33,740 nt of DNA, taken from an uncultured Bacteroidaceae bacterium (lineage in GTDB: Bacteria; Bacteroidota; Bacteroidia; Bacteroidales; Bacteroidaceae). This document shows positions 7,033 through 15,401 of this stretch, piece after piece (the stretch's first letter is position 1; each line of letters opens with the position of its first letter). The position numbers were made by a program, and so were the translations under genes. The notes below the pieces were generated by a model. That model had not been told where the DNA came from. It saw only the letters and a list, made by a program, of their open reading frames with translations, and did not search any database. Where the stretch lies: the NCBI GenBank assembly GCA_905235285.1, contig CAJOLI010000027.1, positions 1 to 33,740 of the forward strand. The letters run 5' to 3'.

Positions 7033-10000
7033 GTGACAAGAAAACTTATATATATATCATTCTTGGGAGCGTTGTTAGCAATGCTGGCGGCTTCGTGCTC
7101 TACGGGTTTACGTCGGGCCGACCAGCCGCTTGTCGGCGGCAGCACTACGCCCGCTATAAGCGTTGATACGCCCTCGCAGGACAGAAGCGTCAAACGGGTG
7201 AATCAGGCTGCCACGCAGGCTTTCGACTCCCTAGCGGCCACAGCTCAAGCAGGCACTGACGCCCAGGCAGATTCTTCTTCACAGCAGTCCGACAGCATTC
7301 CCTTCGTATCACCCTTTTCCAACATGCGCCAACGTCAGGCGGTGGCCGTAGCAGACTCCTTAGCTGACAGCCTGTCGACACGCAAGAATCTGACTGACCT
7401 ACGTTCAGACTCCGACAGCCTGGCCCTTATTGCAGCTCTTGACACTCTGGCGGCCGACACTTCTCGCTTCATGATAGTCCACGGCGACACCGTCTATCTC
7501 GGTCGTGGCGGCTACACAGGCACCGTGACCCAGCAGATAGATTCCACGAAGCAGAGCAAGAACGCGCTGGATGCCGTAGTGGAGTTCTCGGCAAAAGACT
7601 CCGTCACCTTCGACTACGCCCACGACCGTGTCAGCTTTTTCGGCGATGCCAAGGTCAACTACACCAACCTTGAGCTGTCGGCCAACCTCATCACCATGAG
7701 CGTCGACAGCAGTATTGTCCACGCCATCGGCACGCGCGACTCGCTTGGCAACATGGTCACTCCGCCCGTATTCAAGCAAGGTTCTGACGAATATGAGCCC
7801 GATGCCATAGCCTACAACTTCAAGACCCGCAAGGCATTTATCAACAACGTTTACACGCAGCAAGGCGACGGCTTTATGATCAGCCGCGACAGCAAGCGCG
7901 ATTCTACCGGCACGATGTATGTCTCACATGCCCAATACACGACCTGCGACGCCAAACACCCACACTTCTACCTCGCGCTGACACGCGCCAAGGTCCGCCC
8001 TGGCAAGGATGTCGTCTTCGGACCTGCATATCTCGTGCTCGAGGATGTGCCGCTGCCGCTGGCCATTCCCTATGGCTTCTTCCCCTTCTCCAGTTCCTAC
8101 TCCAGCGGTATCATTATGCCAACCTACGGCGACGAGACGACGCGCGGCTTCTACCTCCGCGACGGCGGCTACTATTTTGCCATCAACGACCGTGTCGACC
8201 TGAAGCTCTTAGGCGAAATATACACCAAAGGTTCATGGGGCATCTCGGGCCAGAGCACCTACAAGAAGCGCTACCGCTTCGGCGGCTCCGTCAATTTCTC
8301 CTACCAGCGTACGGTTGAAGGCGAAAAGAACATGCCGGACTACTCCGTGGCGAAGAGTTTCAAGATTCAGTGGAGCCATAGGCAAGACACGAAGGCCAAC
8401 CCTGCGCAGACCTTTTCTGCGAGCGTCAACTTCGCTACTTCAAGTTACGAGCGCAACAATCTCTCGTCGATGTACAATCCGCAGAGCCTCAGCCAGAGCA
8501 CCCGCACGTCATCGGTAAGCTATTCGCGCTCATTTGCCGACATTGGCCTTACGCTCTCGACAACGATGAACCTCTCACAGAACGTGCGCGACTCCAGCAT
8601 CTCGATGACGTTGCCTTCGCTGAACATCTCGCTCGCACGCTTCAACCCCTTCAAACGCAAGAAGATGGCAGGCGCTGAACGCTGGTACGAGAAGATAGCC
8701 ATGAGCTACACGGGAACCTTCTCCAACAGTATCGCCACGAAGGAGGACAAACTGCTGCACGCGAGTCTCATCAAGGACTGGCGCAATGGTATGCGTCATC
8801 AGATTCCTGTCAACGCCACATTCTCGCTGCTTAATTATATTAATGTCACTCCGTCGTTCAACTTCAGCGACCGCATGTACACCTACAAGGTCAACCGCTC
8901 GTGGGACACGGAGAAACTGCGCGAAGTGCCAGACACCGTCTACGGCTTCAACAACGTCTTCGATTTCAACATGAGCGTCTCGGCCTCCACAAAGCTCTAT
9001 GGCACCTACACTCCGCTCATCGGCAAGAAGATAGTGGCCATACGCCACGTGCTCACACCTACCATCAGCTTCTCCTACGCTCCGGACTTCAGCGCGGCCC
9101 ATTGGGGGTACTACGGCACCTACGTCAAGACGGACAAGGACGGCAACGTCTCCACCGTGACCTACAACCGCTATCAGGGGTCGCTCTACGGAGCCCCGGG
9201 CAGCGGCAAGACGGGCAACATCAATTTCGACATAGGCAACAATATCGAGATGAAACTGCGCCAAGAAGGCGATTCGACTCGCAAAGTCAGTCTCATTGAT
9301 GAACTTGGCGCCGCGATGTCCTACAACATGGCGGCCAAGGTGCGTCCCTGGAGTGACCTCAGCACACGTCTGCGCCTGAAGCTTACGAAGAGCTACACCT
9401 TCTCTCTCAACGCACAGTTCGCCACATACGCCTACGAGAAGGACGAGAACGGGCGCGTCTATGTCGGCAATCGCACCGAGTATTCCTATGGGCGCTTCGG
9501 CCGATTCCAAGGCATGTCTCAGAACATATCCTATTCGATTAACAACCAGAAACTCAAGCAACTCTTCGACAAGCTCACAGGCCGTGGCGGCAGTAGTAAC
9601 GTGACTGAGGATGAAGAAGACGATTTCGAAGATGAAGAGGAGCGCGACATCAACGAATCCAACATGGACCCTGAGCTCACCAAAGCGCAGAAAGCATCAC
9701 GAGGCAACAGCCGCAATGGCGAGCTCGACGAAGACGGCTACCTTGCCTTCAAGATGCCATGGACTATATCGTTCAGCTATGGTATCTCGATGCGCGAGAA
9801 CACTTCAGGCAAGTTCAACGACAAACGCATGCGATACCCCTATTCGCTGACTCACACCCTCAACTTCTCAGGCAACCTGCAGATATCATCCGGATGGAAC
9901 ATCTCTTGGTCGTCGGGCTACGACTTCAACTTCCATAAGCTGTCGATGACCACGGCATCGCTCACACGCGACCTCCACTGTTTCACTATGTCTGCGAGCA

Positions 10001-10119
10001 TGGTCATTGCTCCATACCGAACCTACAACTTCACCTTCCAGGCTAACGCTTCCACGCTTGCCGATGCATTGCGTTGGAAGAAACAAAGCGGATACACCAA
10101 TACCATTCGGTGGTATTGA
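7033..10119 (+). CDS. lptD: LPS-assembly protein LptD (Bacteroidota type)
   Basis: A 1028-residue outer-membrane beta-barrel protein expected to insert lipopolysaccharide into the outer leaflet. The start is GTG at 7033, directly after an in-frame TAA, and it yields a charged N terminus plus hydrophobic segment (MTRKLIYISFLGALLAML) ending at LAASC, a possible lipobox. A Ser/Asp/Ala-rich linker follows (about 45-165), then the periplasmic OstA/LptA-like jelly roll (about 185-330: VTFDYAHDRVSFFGDAKVNY, YNFKTRKAFINNVYTQQGDG). The LptD barrel follows, starting PLPLAIPYGFFPFSSSYSSG, and ends in aromatic W-Y. An acidic insert lies at about 857-880 (EDEEDDFEDEEERD). The length suits Bacteroidota homologues. 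The adjacent PagL-like gene fits an LPS context. Confidence 0.88.
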   Translation: MTRKLIYISFLGALLAMLAASCSTGLRRADQPLVGGSTTPAISVDTPSQDRSVKRVNQAATQAFDSLAATAQAGTDAQADSSSQQSDSIPFVSPFSNMRQRQAVAVADSLADSLSTRKNLTDLRSDSDSLALIAALDTLAADTSRFMIVHGDTVYLGRGGYTGTVTQQIDSTKQSKNALDAVVEFSAKDSVTFDYAHDRVSFFGDAKVNYTNLELSANLITMSVDSSIVHAIGTRDSLGNMVTPPVFKQGSDEYEPDAIAYNFKTRKAFINNVYTQQGDGFMISRDSKRDSTGTMYVSHAQYTTCDAKHPHFYLALTRAKVRPGKDVVFGPAYLVLEDVPLPLAIPYGFFPFSSSYSSGIIMPTYGDETTRGFYLRDGGYYFAINDRVDLKLLGEIYTKGSWGISGQSTYKKRYRFGGSVNFSYQRTVEGEKNMPDYSVAKSFKIQWSHRQDTKANPAQTFSASVNFATSSYERNNLSSMYNPQSLSQSTRTSSVSYSRSFADIGLTLSTTMNLSQNVRDSSISMTLPSLNISLARFNPFKRKKMAGAERWYEKIAMSYTGTFSNSIATKEDKLLHASLIKDWRNGMRHQIPVNATFSLLNYINVTPSFNFSDRMYTYKVNRSWDTEKLREVPDTVYGFNNVFDFNMSVSASTKLYGTYTPLIGKKIVAIRHVLTPTISFSYAPDFSAAHWGYYGTYVKTDKDGNVSTVTYNRYQGSLYGAPGSGKTGNINFDIGNNIEMKLRQEGDSTRKVSLIDELGAAMSYNMAAKVRPWSDLSTRLRLKLTKSYTFSLNAQFATYAYEKDENGRVYVGNRTEYSYGRFGRFQGMSQNISYSINNQKLKQLFDKLTGRGGSSNVTEDEEDDFEDEEERDINESNMDPELTKAQKASRGNSRNGELDEDGYLAFKMPWTISFSYGISMRENTSGKFNDKRMRYPYSLTHTLNFSGNLQISSGWNISWSSGYDFNFHKLSMTTASLTRDLHCFTMSASMVIAPYRTYNFTFQANASTLADALRWKKQSGYTNTIRWY

Positions 10120-10191
10120 TTATGTCGGGGATTAGGACTTAGTGCTTGAGATAACAGATTAAGAAATAAAAGTTTAATATAACAAAGGAAT

Positions 10192-10926
10192 ATGAAAAAG
10201 ACATTTTTATTCGTAGCCATCGCTACCTTGGCATTCATTGCCTGCAACGAAGATAATGAGTTTCATCAGACCTACATCCCAGAAGCCTATCAGATAGTCT
10301 ATGCCGATCAGACTACTGACAGCGTGCAGTACGTCACCACCGAAGTGCACCAGATACTTACAAGTTCTAGCTGGTGCCTCGTCAACAACACCTACCAGCA
10401 GTCTATCAACCAGCAGATTGCGGCCAACAAAGGCATCTATCAGCTGGCTGCCTACCTGGAATTAAGCCTCAACACGACGGGCAAGTTGCGAACCTCAAAC
10501 ATCACCATCGACGGCGGAGAGTACAGCGCCTCTACGCTCATCATGCAGCTGGGCAATCTCGAAGTGGCTCGCCCGGCCGTAGTCATCAGTTCAGACTTGG
10601 GCACAGACTCTGTCTCCACGCTCAACATCGAGGGTCTTGCCACAACGGACAGCATCATGTTCCACACCAACTATCCATGGGAGCTCTCCGTGCCCGAAGG
10701 CTCGTTCATCACGCTCACGCAGACCAGCGGCCCGGCCGGCAACAACACGGTATACTTCACCGCGGCTGAAAACAGGCTCGAGGAAGCACGCACGGAAAAG
10801 ATAAGACTCACGTCGGTCTGCGGCTCCTTTGATACAAAGTCCACATTGTCGCCCGAAGGGAATGCTCGCATAACAACTATCATACCCGTTAAGCAGGCTA
10901 AACAGATTCTGCCTATCACCCAGTAG
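10192..10926 (+). CDS. Lipoprotein with a BACON-like domain, function unknown
   Basis: A 244-residue protein with a lipoprotein signal (MKKTFLFVAIATLAFIAC, Cys18). The C-terminal half contains YPWELSVPEGSFITLTQTSGPAG and VYFTAAENRLEEARTEKIRLTS, the pattern of a BACON domain: a Trp near the start, a Gly-rich turn, then an R/K-x-I strand. BACON domains are common in Bacteroidota surface and periplasmic proteins and often accompany carbohydrate or protein binding. The N-terminal half (YQIVYADQTTDSVQYVT and following) may be a second diverged Ig-like unit. I do not recognise a named function. It follows lptD by 72 bp and may share its transcript. Confidence 0.7.
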   Translation: MKKTFLFVAIATLAFIACNEDNEFHQTYIPEAYQIVYADQTTDSVQYVTTEVHQILTSSSWCLVNNTYQQSINQQIAANKGIYQLAAYLELSLNTTGKLRTSNITIDGGEYSASTLIMQLGNLEVARPAVVISSDLGTDSVSTLNIEGLATTDSIMFHTNYPWELSVPEGSFITLTQTSGPAGNNTVYFTAAENRLEEARTEKIRLTSVCGSFDTKSTLSPEGNARITTIIPVKQAKQILPITQ

Positions 10927-10979
10927 ACTCCTGTCGCCTCCACCAATAACCATTGCCACCAACTAAACATCAAGCCGTC

Positions 10980-11267
10980 ATGACATCTCTACGCTCCCTT
11001 CTTGCCGCTGCTGCTCTTTTGCTGGCAACACCCCACGTCAGAGCTAACCAGCCCGACTCCGTCTATCTCTTTGCCTACAACAGCAATCCAGTTGCAGGCC
11101 TGTCGTTTGCCTATTCGGCTGATGGGCACAGCTGGCGTAGCATAGCCCGCGGGGCATCGTTCGTCAAGAGCGATTTTGCGCAATGGGGAGCGAATAAAAA
11201 GATGTACACGCCCGAGCTGTCGCGCGGCGACGATGGCCTTGCCGCCATACTCCTTCACGGTCATTGA
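10980..11267 (+). pseudogene. Truncated N terminus of a GH43-like secreted protein (gene remnant)
   Basis: The frame from the ATG at 10980 encodes 95 residues: a signal peptide (MTSLRSLLAAAALLLATPHVRA) and then DSVYLFAYNSNPVAGLSFAYSADGHSWRSI, KSDFAQWGANKKMYTPELSRGDDG. This is the first blade or so of a five-bladed propeller as in GH43/GH32-like secreted proteins, where AY or FAYS followed by DG..W and a DP/TP..RD.DG turn are typical. Such proteins run to several hundred residues; here the match stops at DDG and the frame ends eight codons later. No continuation was found in the other frames over the next 200 bp, which are occupied by a tandem array. I read it as a deletion remnant; a short secreted protein cannot be excluded. 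Confidence 0.6.
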
Positions 11268-11290
11268 ATACTAACCTGCGCATCTCAACG

Positions 11291-11466
11291 ATACGCCCTT
11301 TCGAATAGGACGATTCAACCGGCTGCATAACGCAATTCAACCGGCTGCATAACGCAATTCAACCGGCTGCATAATACAATACGACCGTTCGCATATCGCA
11401 ATACGTCCGTTCGCATATCGCAATACGTCCGTTCGCATAATGCAATACGACCAGTCGCGTTTTTAA
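11291..11466. repeat. Eight-unit 22-bp tandem repeat (array A)
   Basis: Eight consecutive 22-bp units start at 11291, 11313, 11335, 11357, 11379, 11401, 11423 and 11445. Each has a 10-bp core at offset 3: CGCCCTTTCG, CAACCGGCTG (three times), CGACCGTTCG, CGTCCGTTCG (twice), CGACCAGTCG. The cores are separated by 12-bp A/T-richer linkers such as CATATCGCAATA. The array fills the gap between the gene remnant and the PagL-like gene, ending about 10 bp before its ATG. Confidence 0.92.
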
Positions 11467-11476
11467 ATACATTCTA

Positions 11477-12760
11477 ATGCTAATAAACAAATCAACTAAG
11501 CTCCGACAACTACTTTGTACCTTGGTAGGCCTTAGCGCCATGTCTGCAACGGTGTCAGCCCAAGCCCCTGAAACTACTTCAGCCCGCGACCACATAGGCT
11601 TTCAGCTCTCGGGAAGTATGGCACGCCTGATACCTCAGAACGACTATATCAGCTCGCTCGTTCATTCGTATTCCTGCAACTATCAGGATGTGCGCTTCCT
11701 CTGGCACACTCTGCCGGCCGACGGCAACGCCTTCAACAAATACTACCACTACCCTACGCTGCAGGCCGGCATCATGCATGCTGACTTCTCGCACATTCGT
11801 CTCAATCATTTTGCGCCCGACTACGATTCGCGGCTCGGTCACGCTATAGTGGCATACGGCGGCATTCAGATAGATTTCCTTCGCCGAGGCCGATGGTCGT
11901 TGGGCTGCGACTTGCAGAACGGCGTAGCGTTCTTCACTGAGCACTACGATTACGACACTAACCGCGACAACGAAGTCATAGGCTCGGTGGCTGCCATCTA
12001 CTTCGGAGGAGCGATGCAGACACGCCTGCGCGTTGCGCCTCAATGGACCGTAGGCCTTTCGGTCGACTTCCGCCATTGCAGCAACGGACATATCACACGT
12101 CCCAACCTCGGCACCAACACGTTCAGCGCCTCCCTGTCAACGAGCTACGACCTCGAGCCTGTGGCAGCAGAGAGCATCCGCGCCGAGGGCCATGCTGACC
12201 AGTCGGGCTCTCATGAGGACACTGAAGCACAGGCGTCAGCAACATCAAAGGTCAAGCCGCGTCCCCGTTTCTACCTCGACCTCAGCACCGGCGTATCGCT
12301 TAAGTCGTTGCTTGAGGCCTTCATGGCCGACCCGTCGACGAAGGTCAAGACCTATGGCGTCTTCACGGCCGTGGCCGCCCCTATGGTGCGCTACCATCGC
12401 ATGCACGCCAGCGGCCTGCAGTTCGACTTCATGTACGCACAATACGTCGATGAGATCCGCGAGCTCGACAACGCTAAAGGCCACGAGGGGCAATATCGCT
12501 ATTCGCCTTACATCATGGGGCTGGCCCTGCGCCACGAAATGTTCTACCGTCATTTCTCTATCTTCGCGGCAGCAGGTATCTATCTTCGCCACCGCACAGG
12601 GCACTACACCGCTACGGAGGAAAGTCCTCTGTATCAGGCCATAGGTCTGCGCTACAGCATCCCGGCCACGGGCGACCGCCTCTCTGTCAGCTACAACGTA
12701 AAAGCCCACCATCTGAGCAAGGCCGACTGCATGCAGTTTATGGTGGGCTGGAAGTTGTGA
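11477..12760 (+). CDS. Acyloxyacyl hydrolase / PagL-like lipid A 3-O-deacylase, outer membrane
   Basis: A 427-residue outer-membrane protein with a signal peptide ending near AMSATVSAQA (residue 30). The diagnostic motif is VDFRHCSNGHITRPNLGTN (197-214 region). PagL family members share H-x-S-N-(G/A) followed by PN-x-G, with the His and Ser (H200, S202 here) forming the catalytic pair that removes the 3-O-acyl chain of lipid A. The rest alternates aromatic beta strands, and a second barrel-like half (about 262-427) continues after a low-complexity linker rich in Glu, Ala and Ser. The start ATG is the only one that gives a full signal peptide. Neighbours lptD and the array place it in an envelope context. 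It converges with the DMP19-like gene with 14 bp between them. Confidence 0.8.
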   Translation: MLINKSTKLRQLLCTLVGLSAMSATVSAQAPETTSARDHIGFQLSGSMARLIPQNDYISSLVHSYSCNYQDVRFLWHTLPADGNAFNKYYHYPTLQAGIMHADFSHIRLNHFAPDYDSRLGHAIVAYGGIQIDFLRRGRWSLGCDLQNGVAFFTEHYDYDTNRDNEVIGSVAAIYFGGAMQTRLRVAPQWTVGLSVDFRHCSNGHITRPNLGTNTFSASLSTSYDLEPVAAESIRAEGHADQSGSHEDTEAQASATSKVKPRPRFYLDLSTGVSLKSLLEAFMADPSTKVKTYGVFTAVAAPMVRYHRMHASGLQFDFMYAQYVDEIRELDNAKGHEGQYRYSPYIMGLALRHEMFYRHFSIFAAAGIYLRHRTGHYTATEESPLYQAIGLRYSIPATGDRLSVSYNVKAHHLSKADCMQFMVGWKL

Positions 12761-12774
12761 GCGGATGTGCTCTA

Positions 12775-13308
12775 CTACTTAATCTCTACGAAATCCTCTA
12801 TGTGGCTGTCGACGTAGACAGCTATCATCGACGTTATGGCTTCTTCGTCCTCAACGAACGCATCATCGAGGTCATCAAACTCGGGATAGTGCTCAAACGA
12901 AGCCATAAACTCCTCGTCGCTCATCTCGCCCGTAAGTTCGTCGCCATAGCGCTCGAAGAGCTTGCGGCCTTTGTATATCAGCCTCGAGAAGTCGTGAAGG
13001 ACGCAGGTCCCGCGGCCCTCCTCCACCTCTTGGCCCCATAGGCGCATGGCTTTGGCAAAGGGATTGAGGAAGATGAACGGCCCGAGCCCGTTGTGGATAA
13101 GCTGTACGAAGCCGCCGTCGAGCACTTCCTCGCGAAACATGTGATATCCTAAGAGCGTGATCTGTTCGCCCGTGAGCTGCTGCATGGACTCTGCCGTGAG
13201 CGCTCCGCCTATGGCGTCGAGCGTCCTGCCCACTACGAGTTCGAACAAGGCATCGAAGCCCTGAGCGGCAGCAGCCTTTAATTCAGTGTCTGAGATTTGC
13301 GGCTTCAT
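12775..13308 (-). CDS. DMP19/DUF4375-like acidic protein
   Basis: A 177-residue cytoplasmic protein, strongly acidic at the C terminus (MSDEEFMASFEHYPEFDDLDDAFVEDEE). It contains GGFVQLIHNGLGPFIFLNPFAKAMRLWG (about 63-90), the hallmark stretch of the DMP19/DUF4375 family. The founding member, Neisseria DMP19, is described as a DNA-mimic protein, but most family members are uncharacterised and a mimic role here is only a possibility. I place the start at the ATG ending at 13308 (MKPQISDTEL). The open frame extends to 13380, but that would run into smpB and lacks support. It lies 43 bp downstream of smpB on the same strand, so the two are probably co-transcribed. Confidence 0.72.
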   Translation of the reverse strand: MKPQISDTELKAAAAQGFDALFELVVGRTLDAIGGALTAESMQQLTGEQITLLGYHMFREEVLDGGFVQLIHNGLGPFIFLNPFAKAMRLWGQEVEEGRGTCVLHDFSRLIYKGRKLFERYGDELTGEMSDEEFMASFEHYPEFDDLDDAFVEDEEAITSMIAVYVDSHIEDFVEIK

Positions 13309-13351
13309 ACTGAACGGGGAATCAATAAAAGTCCCCAATATTGTTGTTTGT

Positions 13352-13819
13352 TTAAAAATTATGTTTGAAATGACGGTCAATGTCGCGGCGGTCCTCCTTT
13401 TCCTTCAGCGTCTCGCGCTTGTCATAGCCATGCTTGCCTCGTGCCAGATGGATGTCGAGCTTGGCGCGGCCGTTCTCGTCGATGAAGAGGAGCGTCGGCA
13501 CAATGGTGACGCCCGGGCTCTTCGTGGCATTCTGCAGTTTATTGATCTCGCGACGGTTGAGCAAGAGCTTGCGGTCGCGCCGCGCTGCATGGTTGTTGTA
13601 CGTGCCGTAGAAGTACTGGGCAATATTCATATTCTTCACCCACACCTCACCGCCGATGACCAGGCAATAGGTATCTACGAGGCTGGCTTTGCCTAAGCGG
13701 ATACTCTTGATCTCGGTGCCGGTGAGCACGATGCCGGCCGTGAACTTGTCCTGCAGGTAGTAGTCGAACTCTGCCTTGCGGTTCTTTATGTTTATCGTTT
13801 TCTGTTTCTCTTTAGCCAT
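13352..13819 (-). CDS. smpB: SsrA-binding protein SmpB
   Basis: A 155-residue RNA-binding protein that carries tmRNA into stalled ribosomes for trans-translation. The sequence has the family pattern throughout: [33 protein letters not shown], then [33 protein letters not shown], and ends with the basic tail [25 protein letters not shown], which inserts in the ribosomal A site. I chose the start MAKEKQK (ending at 13819); in-frame ATGs six nucleotides and further upstream are possible. The tmRNA gene itself is not in the window. Confidence 0.95.
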   Translation of the reverse strand: MAKEKQKTINIKNRKAEFDYYLQDKFTAGIVLTGTEIKSIRLGKASLVDTYCLVIGGEVWVKNMNIAQYFYGTYNNHAARRDRKLLLNRREINKLQNATKSPGVTIVPTLLFIDENGRAKLDIHLARGKHGYDKRETLKEKEDRRDIDRHFKHNF

Positions 13820-13838
13820 TGCCATGGTGTTTAGCAAG

Positions 13839-13864
13839 AAGCCCAGCCCTTCCGGACTGGGCTT
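13839..13864 (-). terminator. Hairpin between ribH and smpB, terminator-like
   Basis: AAGCCCAG (13839-13846) pairs with CTGGGCTT (13857-13864). In the minus direction, the direction of both flanking genes, the stem is followed by a weak T tract (CTTCTTG). The stronger T run (TTTTCTTTT) lies on the plus side, where no gene is transcribed. It may be an attenuator reducing read-through from ribH into smpB. Confidence 0.5.
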
Positions 13865-13918
13865 TTCTTTTATCCTTAAGCCTTATGCAGCGACGTGCAG
13901 GAGAGTTCCGACGTCACA

Positions 13919-14404
13919 TTATCGCCGCGCGTAGTCAACCATCTTTATGGCCGTGACGGCACATTCGGTACCTTTGTTGCCGAGGATGCCGCCGGTTCGC
14001 GCCTCGGCCTGCTCCATGGTGTTGCAAGTGAGCAAGCCGTAGATTACGGGCACCGTGCCCTCGACGTTCAACTCCGCCAGTCCTTGAGTAGTGCCTTGGC
14101 AGATATAGTCGAAATGGGGCGTGTCGCCTCGGATGACGCAGCCTATGGCTATGACGGCATCGACCTGTGCCTTGTCGAGCATCCATTTCGCACCGAAGAC
14201 CAGCTCAAAACTGCCGGGGACGTGCTTCACCAGGATGTTGTCGTCGGTAGCGCCATGCTCTTTCAGCGTGGCTATGGCAGCATCGGCCATGGAGTAAGTG
14301 AAGCGGTCGTTCCAATCAGCAACGACTATGCCGAAGCGCATCTCGCGTGCCGAAGGCACCGATGCTGCATCGTAGTCGGAGAGATGATGATAGGCAGTAG
14401 CCAT
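13919..14404 (-). CDS. ribH: 6,7-dimethyl-8-ribityllumazine synthase
   Basis: A 161-residue enzyme of riboflavin synthesis that condenses 5-amino-6-ribitylaminouracil with dihydroxybutanone phosphate; the family assembles into icosahedral or pentameric particles. Visible motifs: [13 protein letters not shown] (substrate binding around W31-N32), HVPGSFEL (61-68), and [15 protein letters not shown] (89-102) with H97 in the catalytic position. The C-terminal [16 protein letters not shown] is also typical. The length is standard. It lies 17 bp downstream of a membrane TPR gene on the same strand. This TPR-ribH pairing opposite recF is one I recall from other Bacteroidales genomes. Confidence 0.95.
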   Translation of the reverse strand: MATAYHHLSDYDAASVPSAREMRFGIVVADWNDRFTYSMADAAIATLKEHGATDDNILVKHVPGSFELVFGAKWMLDKAQVDAVIAIGCVIRGDTPHFDYICQGTTQGLAELNVEGTVPVIYGLLTCNTMEQAEARTGGILGNKGTECAVTAIKMVDYARR

Positions 14405-14421
14405 AAGGTTGACGTTGGATA

Positions 14422-15105
14422 TTATTTCGTTACGCGTTCGATGTACTTGTCAATCTCCTGCTGCTGAACAGCCATCGAGTTGACATAGTCGCGCTTAACC
14501 TGCTGGTAAAGCTCGAGCGCCTTGTCGGCCTTGCCTTGAGCCTCAAGCAGCTCGCCAGCCTGGATGAGATATGTGGGCGAGAGGCTGCCGTTGTCAGCTG
14601 CTTTGGCAGCCTTGACGAGCGTAGTGATGGCCTTCTCGTTGTCGCCGAGGTTGGCATAGACGTTGCCCAGAGCGCCAAGGGCTGCCGGAGTGATGATGGC
14701 GTCATCCTGGCCCTTGAAAGCCTCGAGGTACTTCTTGGCATCTTCCCACTTCTCGGTCTGGGCATAGGCCAGTCCGGCATAGAGCTTTGCCAGATTACCA
14801 GCCTTGGTGTTCGAGAACTCGTCGGCAACCTTCAGCAGGCCGATGCAACCCTGACCGTCGCCGTTGAGGGCTTTGTCGTAGTTGTCGGCGTCGAAGTAGG
14901 TCTGGCACTTGGCCAGCGCGTCGTTGGCCTTGGCGATGCGGGGATTACGCACGAATTGCGTGTAGGCGATAATAGCTGCGGCGATGACTATGATCGCGCA
15001 GATGCCATAGATGATTTGCTTCTTGAACTTCTCGAAGAAAGCTTCGGTCTTTGTCACTGCCTCAATGTTCTCGGGGGCGGCGTTCTTGATTTGTTTCTTT
15101 GCCAT
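14422..15105 (-). CDS. Membrane-anchored tetratricopeptide-repeat protein
   Basis: A 227-residue protein with a basic, polar N terminus, one transmembrane helix at about 31-48 ([18 protein letters not shown]), and a soluble C-terminal part expected on the periplasmic side. Helical TPR-like repeats run from about 55 to 220: [78 protein letters not shown]. The layout resembles the YfgM/ancillary SecYEG-associated type, but no specific partner is known. The downstream ribH is separated by only 17 bp, giving a two-gene transcript. Confidence 0.85.
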   Translation of the reverse strand: MAKKQIKNAAPENIEAVTKTEAFFEKFKKQIIYGICAIIVIAAAIIAYTQFVRNPRIAKANDALAKCQTYFDADNYDKALNGDGQGCIGLLKVADEFSNTKAGNLAKLYAGLAYAQTEKWEDAKKYLEAFKGQDDAIITPAALGALGNVYANLGDNEKAITTLVKAAKAADNGSLSPTYLIQAGELLEAQGKADKALELYQQVKRDYVNSMAVQQQEIDKYIERVTK

Positions 15106-15205
15106 TGTTCTGTTATTGTTTTTTTAGTTTTTGTTTCTTTCCTGAGGCTCCGTGCTCTACATTATTAAATGTACGCGCGGGCGCGTAGCCATGCACAAAG
15201 CGGTG

Positions 15206-15213
15206 CAAAATTA
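15206..15213 (-). promoter_or_regulatory. -7 element of the TPR-ribH promoter
   Basis: TAATTTTG on the minus strand about 100 nt upstream of the TPR gene. No clear TTG -33 element lies at the expected distance, so this is a partial match. Confidence 0.45.
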
Positions 15214-15329
15214 GTAAAAAACTTTTTCTTGCTAAACTTTTCGCCTTAATATTTCATCTTTTTTGAGGATAATATCCAAAAAAGACTTTTTACTTTGGCA
15301 AAATGAACATGCAGTAACGCTTTTTCCAC

Positions 15330-15337
15330 TATCTTTG
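15330..15337 (+). promoter_or_regulatory. -7 element of the recF promoter
   Basis: TATCTTTG matches TAnnTTTG and lies 64 nt upstream of the GTG start of recF. The -33 position has no good TTG. Confidence 0.45.
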
Positions 15338-15401
15338 CAATGATAAAACATCGTCCGGGCAACACCGCACGACCACAGTCACTACCAACGCAGAACCAAC
15401 A

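Noticed and set aside
6927..7166. 79-codon open frame upstream of and overlapping lptD
   Set aside because: It covers the lptD promoter and signal peptide in another frame, and has no homology pattern.
8575..9561. 328-codon open frame on the minus strand inside lptD
   Set aside because: It is a shadow of the LptD barrel-coding region, with no recognisable domain.
11291..11466. CRISPR array
   Set aside because: The period is 22 bp with a 10-bp conserved core and 12-bp linkers that themselves recur. CRISPR repeats and spacers are longer, spacers are unique, and no cas gene is nearby. The same applies to 29952-30127.
12180..12250. Possible frameshift or fusion in the PagL-like gene at its low-complexity linker
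   Set aside because: The frame is continuous and beta-strand patterns with similar composition continue on both sides, so a single two-part barrel protein is simpler.
15106..15401. Small RNA or tRNA in the TPR/recF gap
   Set aside because: I see only two opposing -7 elements and A/T-rich leader sequence; no cloverleaf or strong stem was found.
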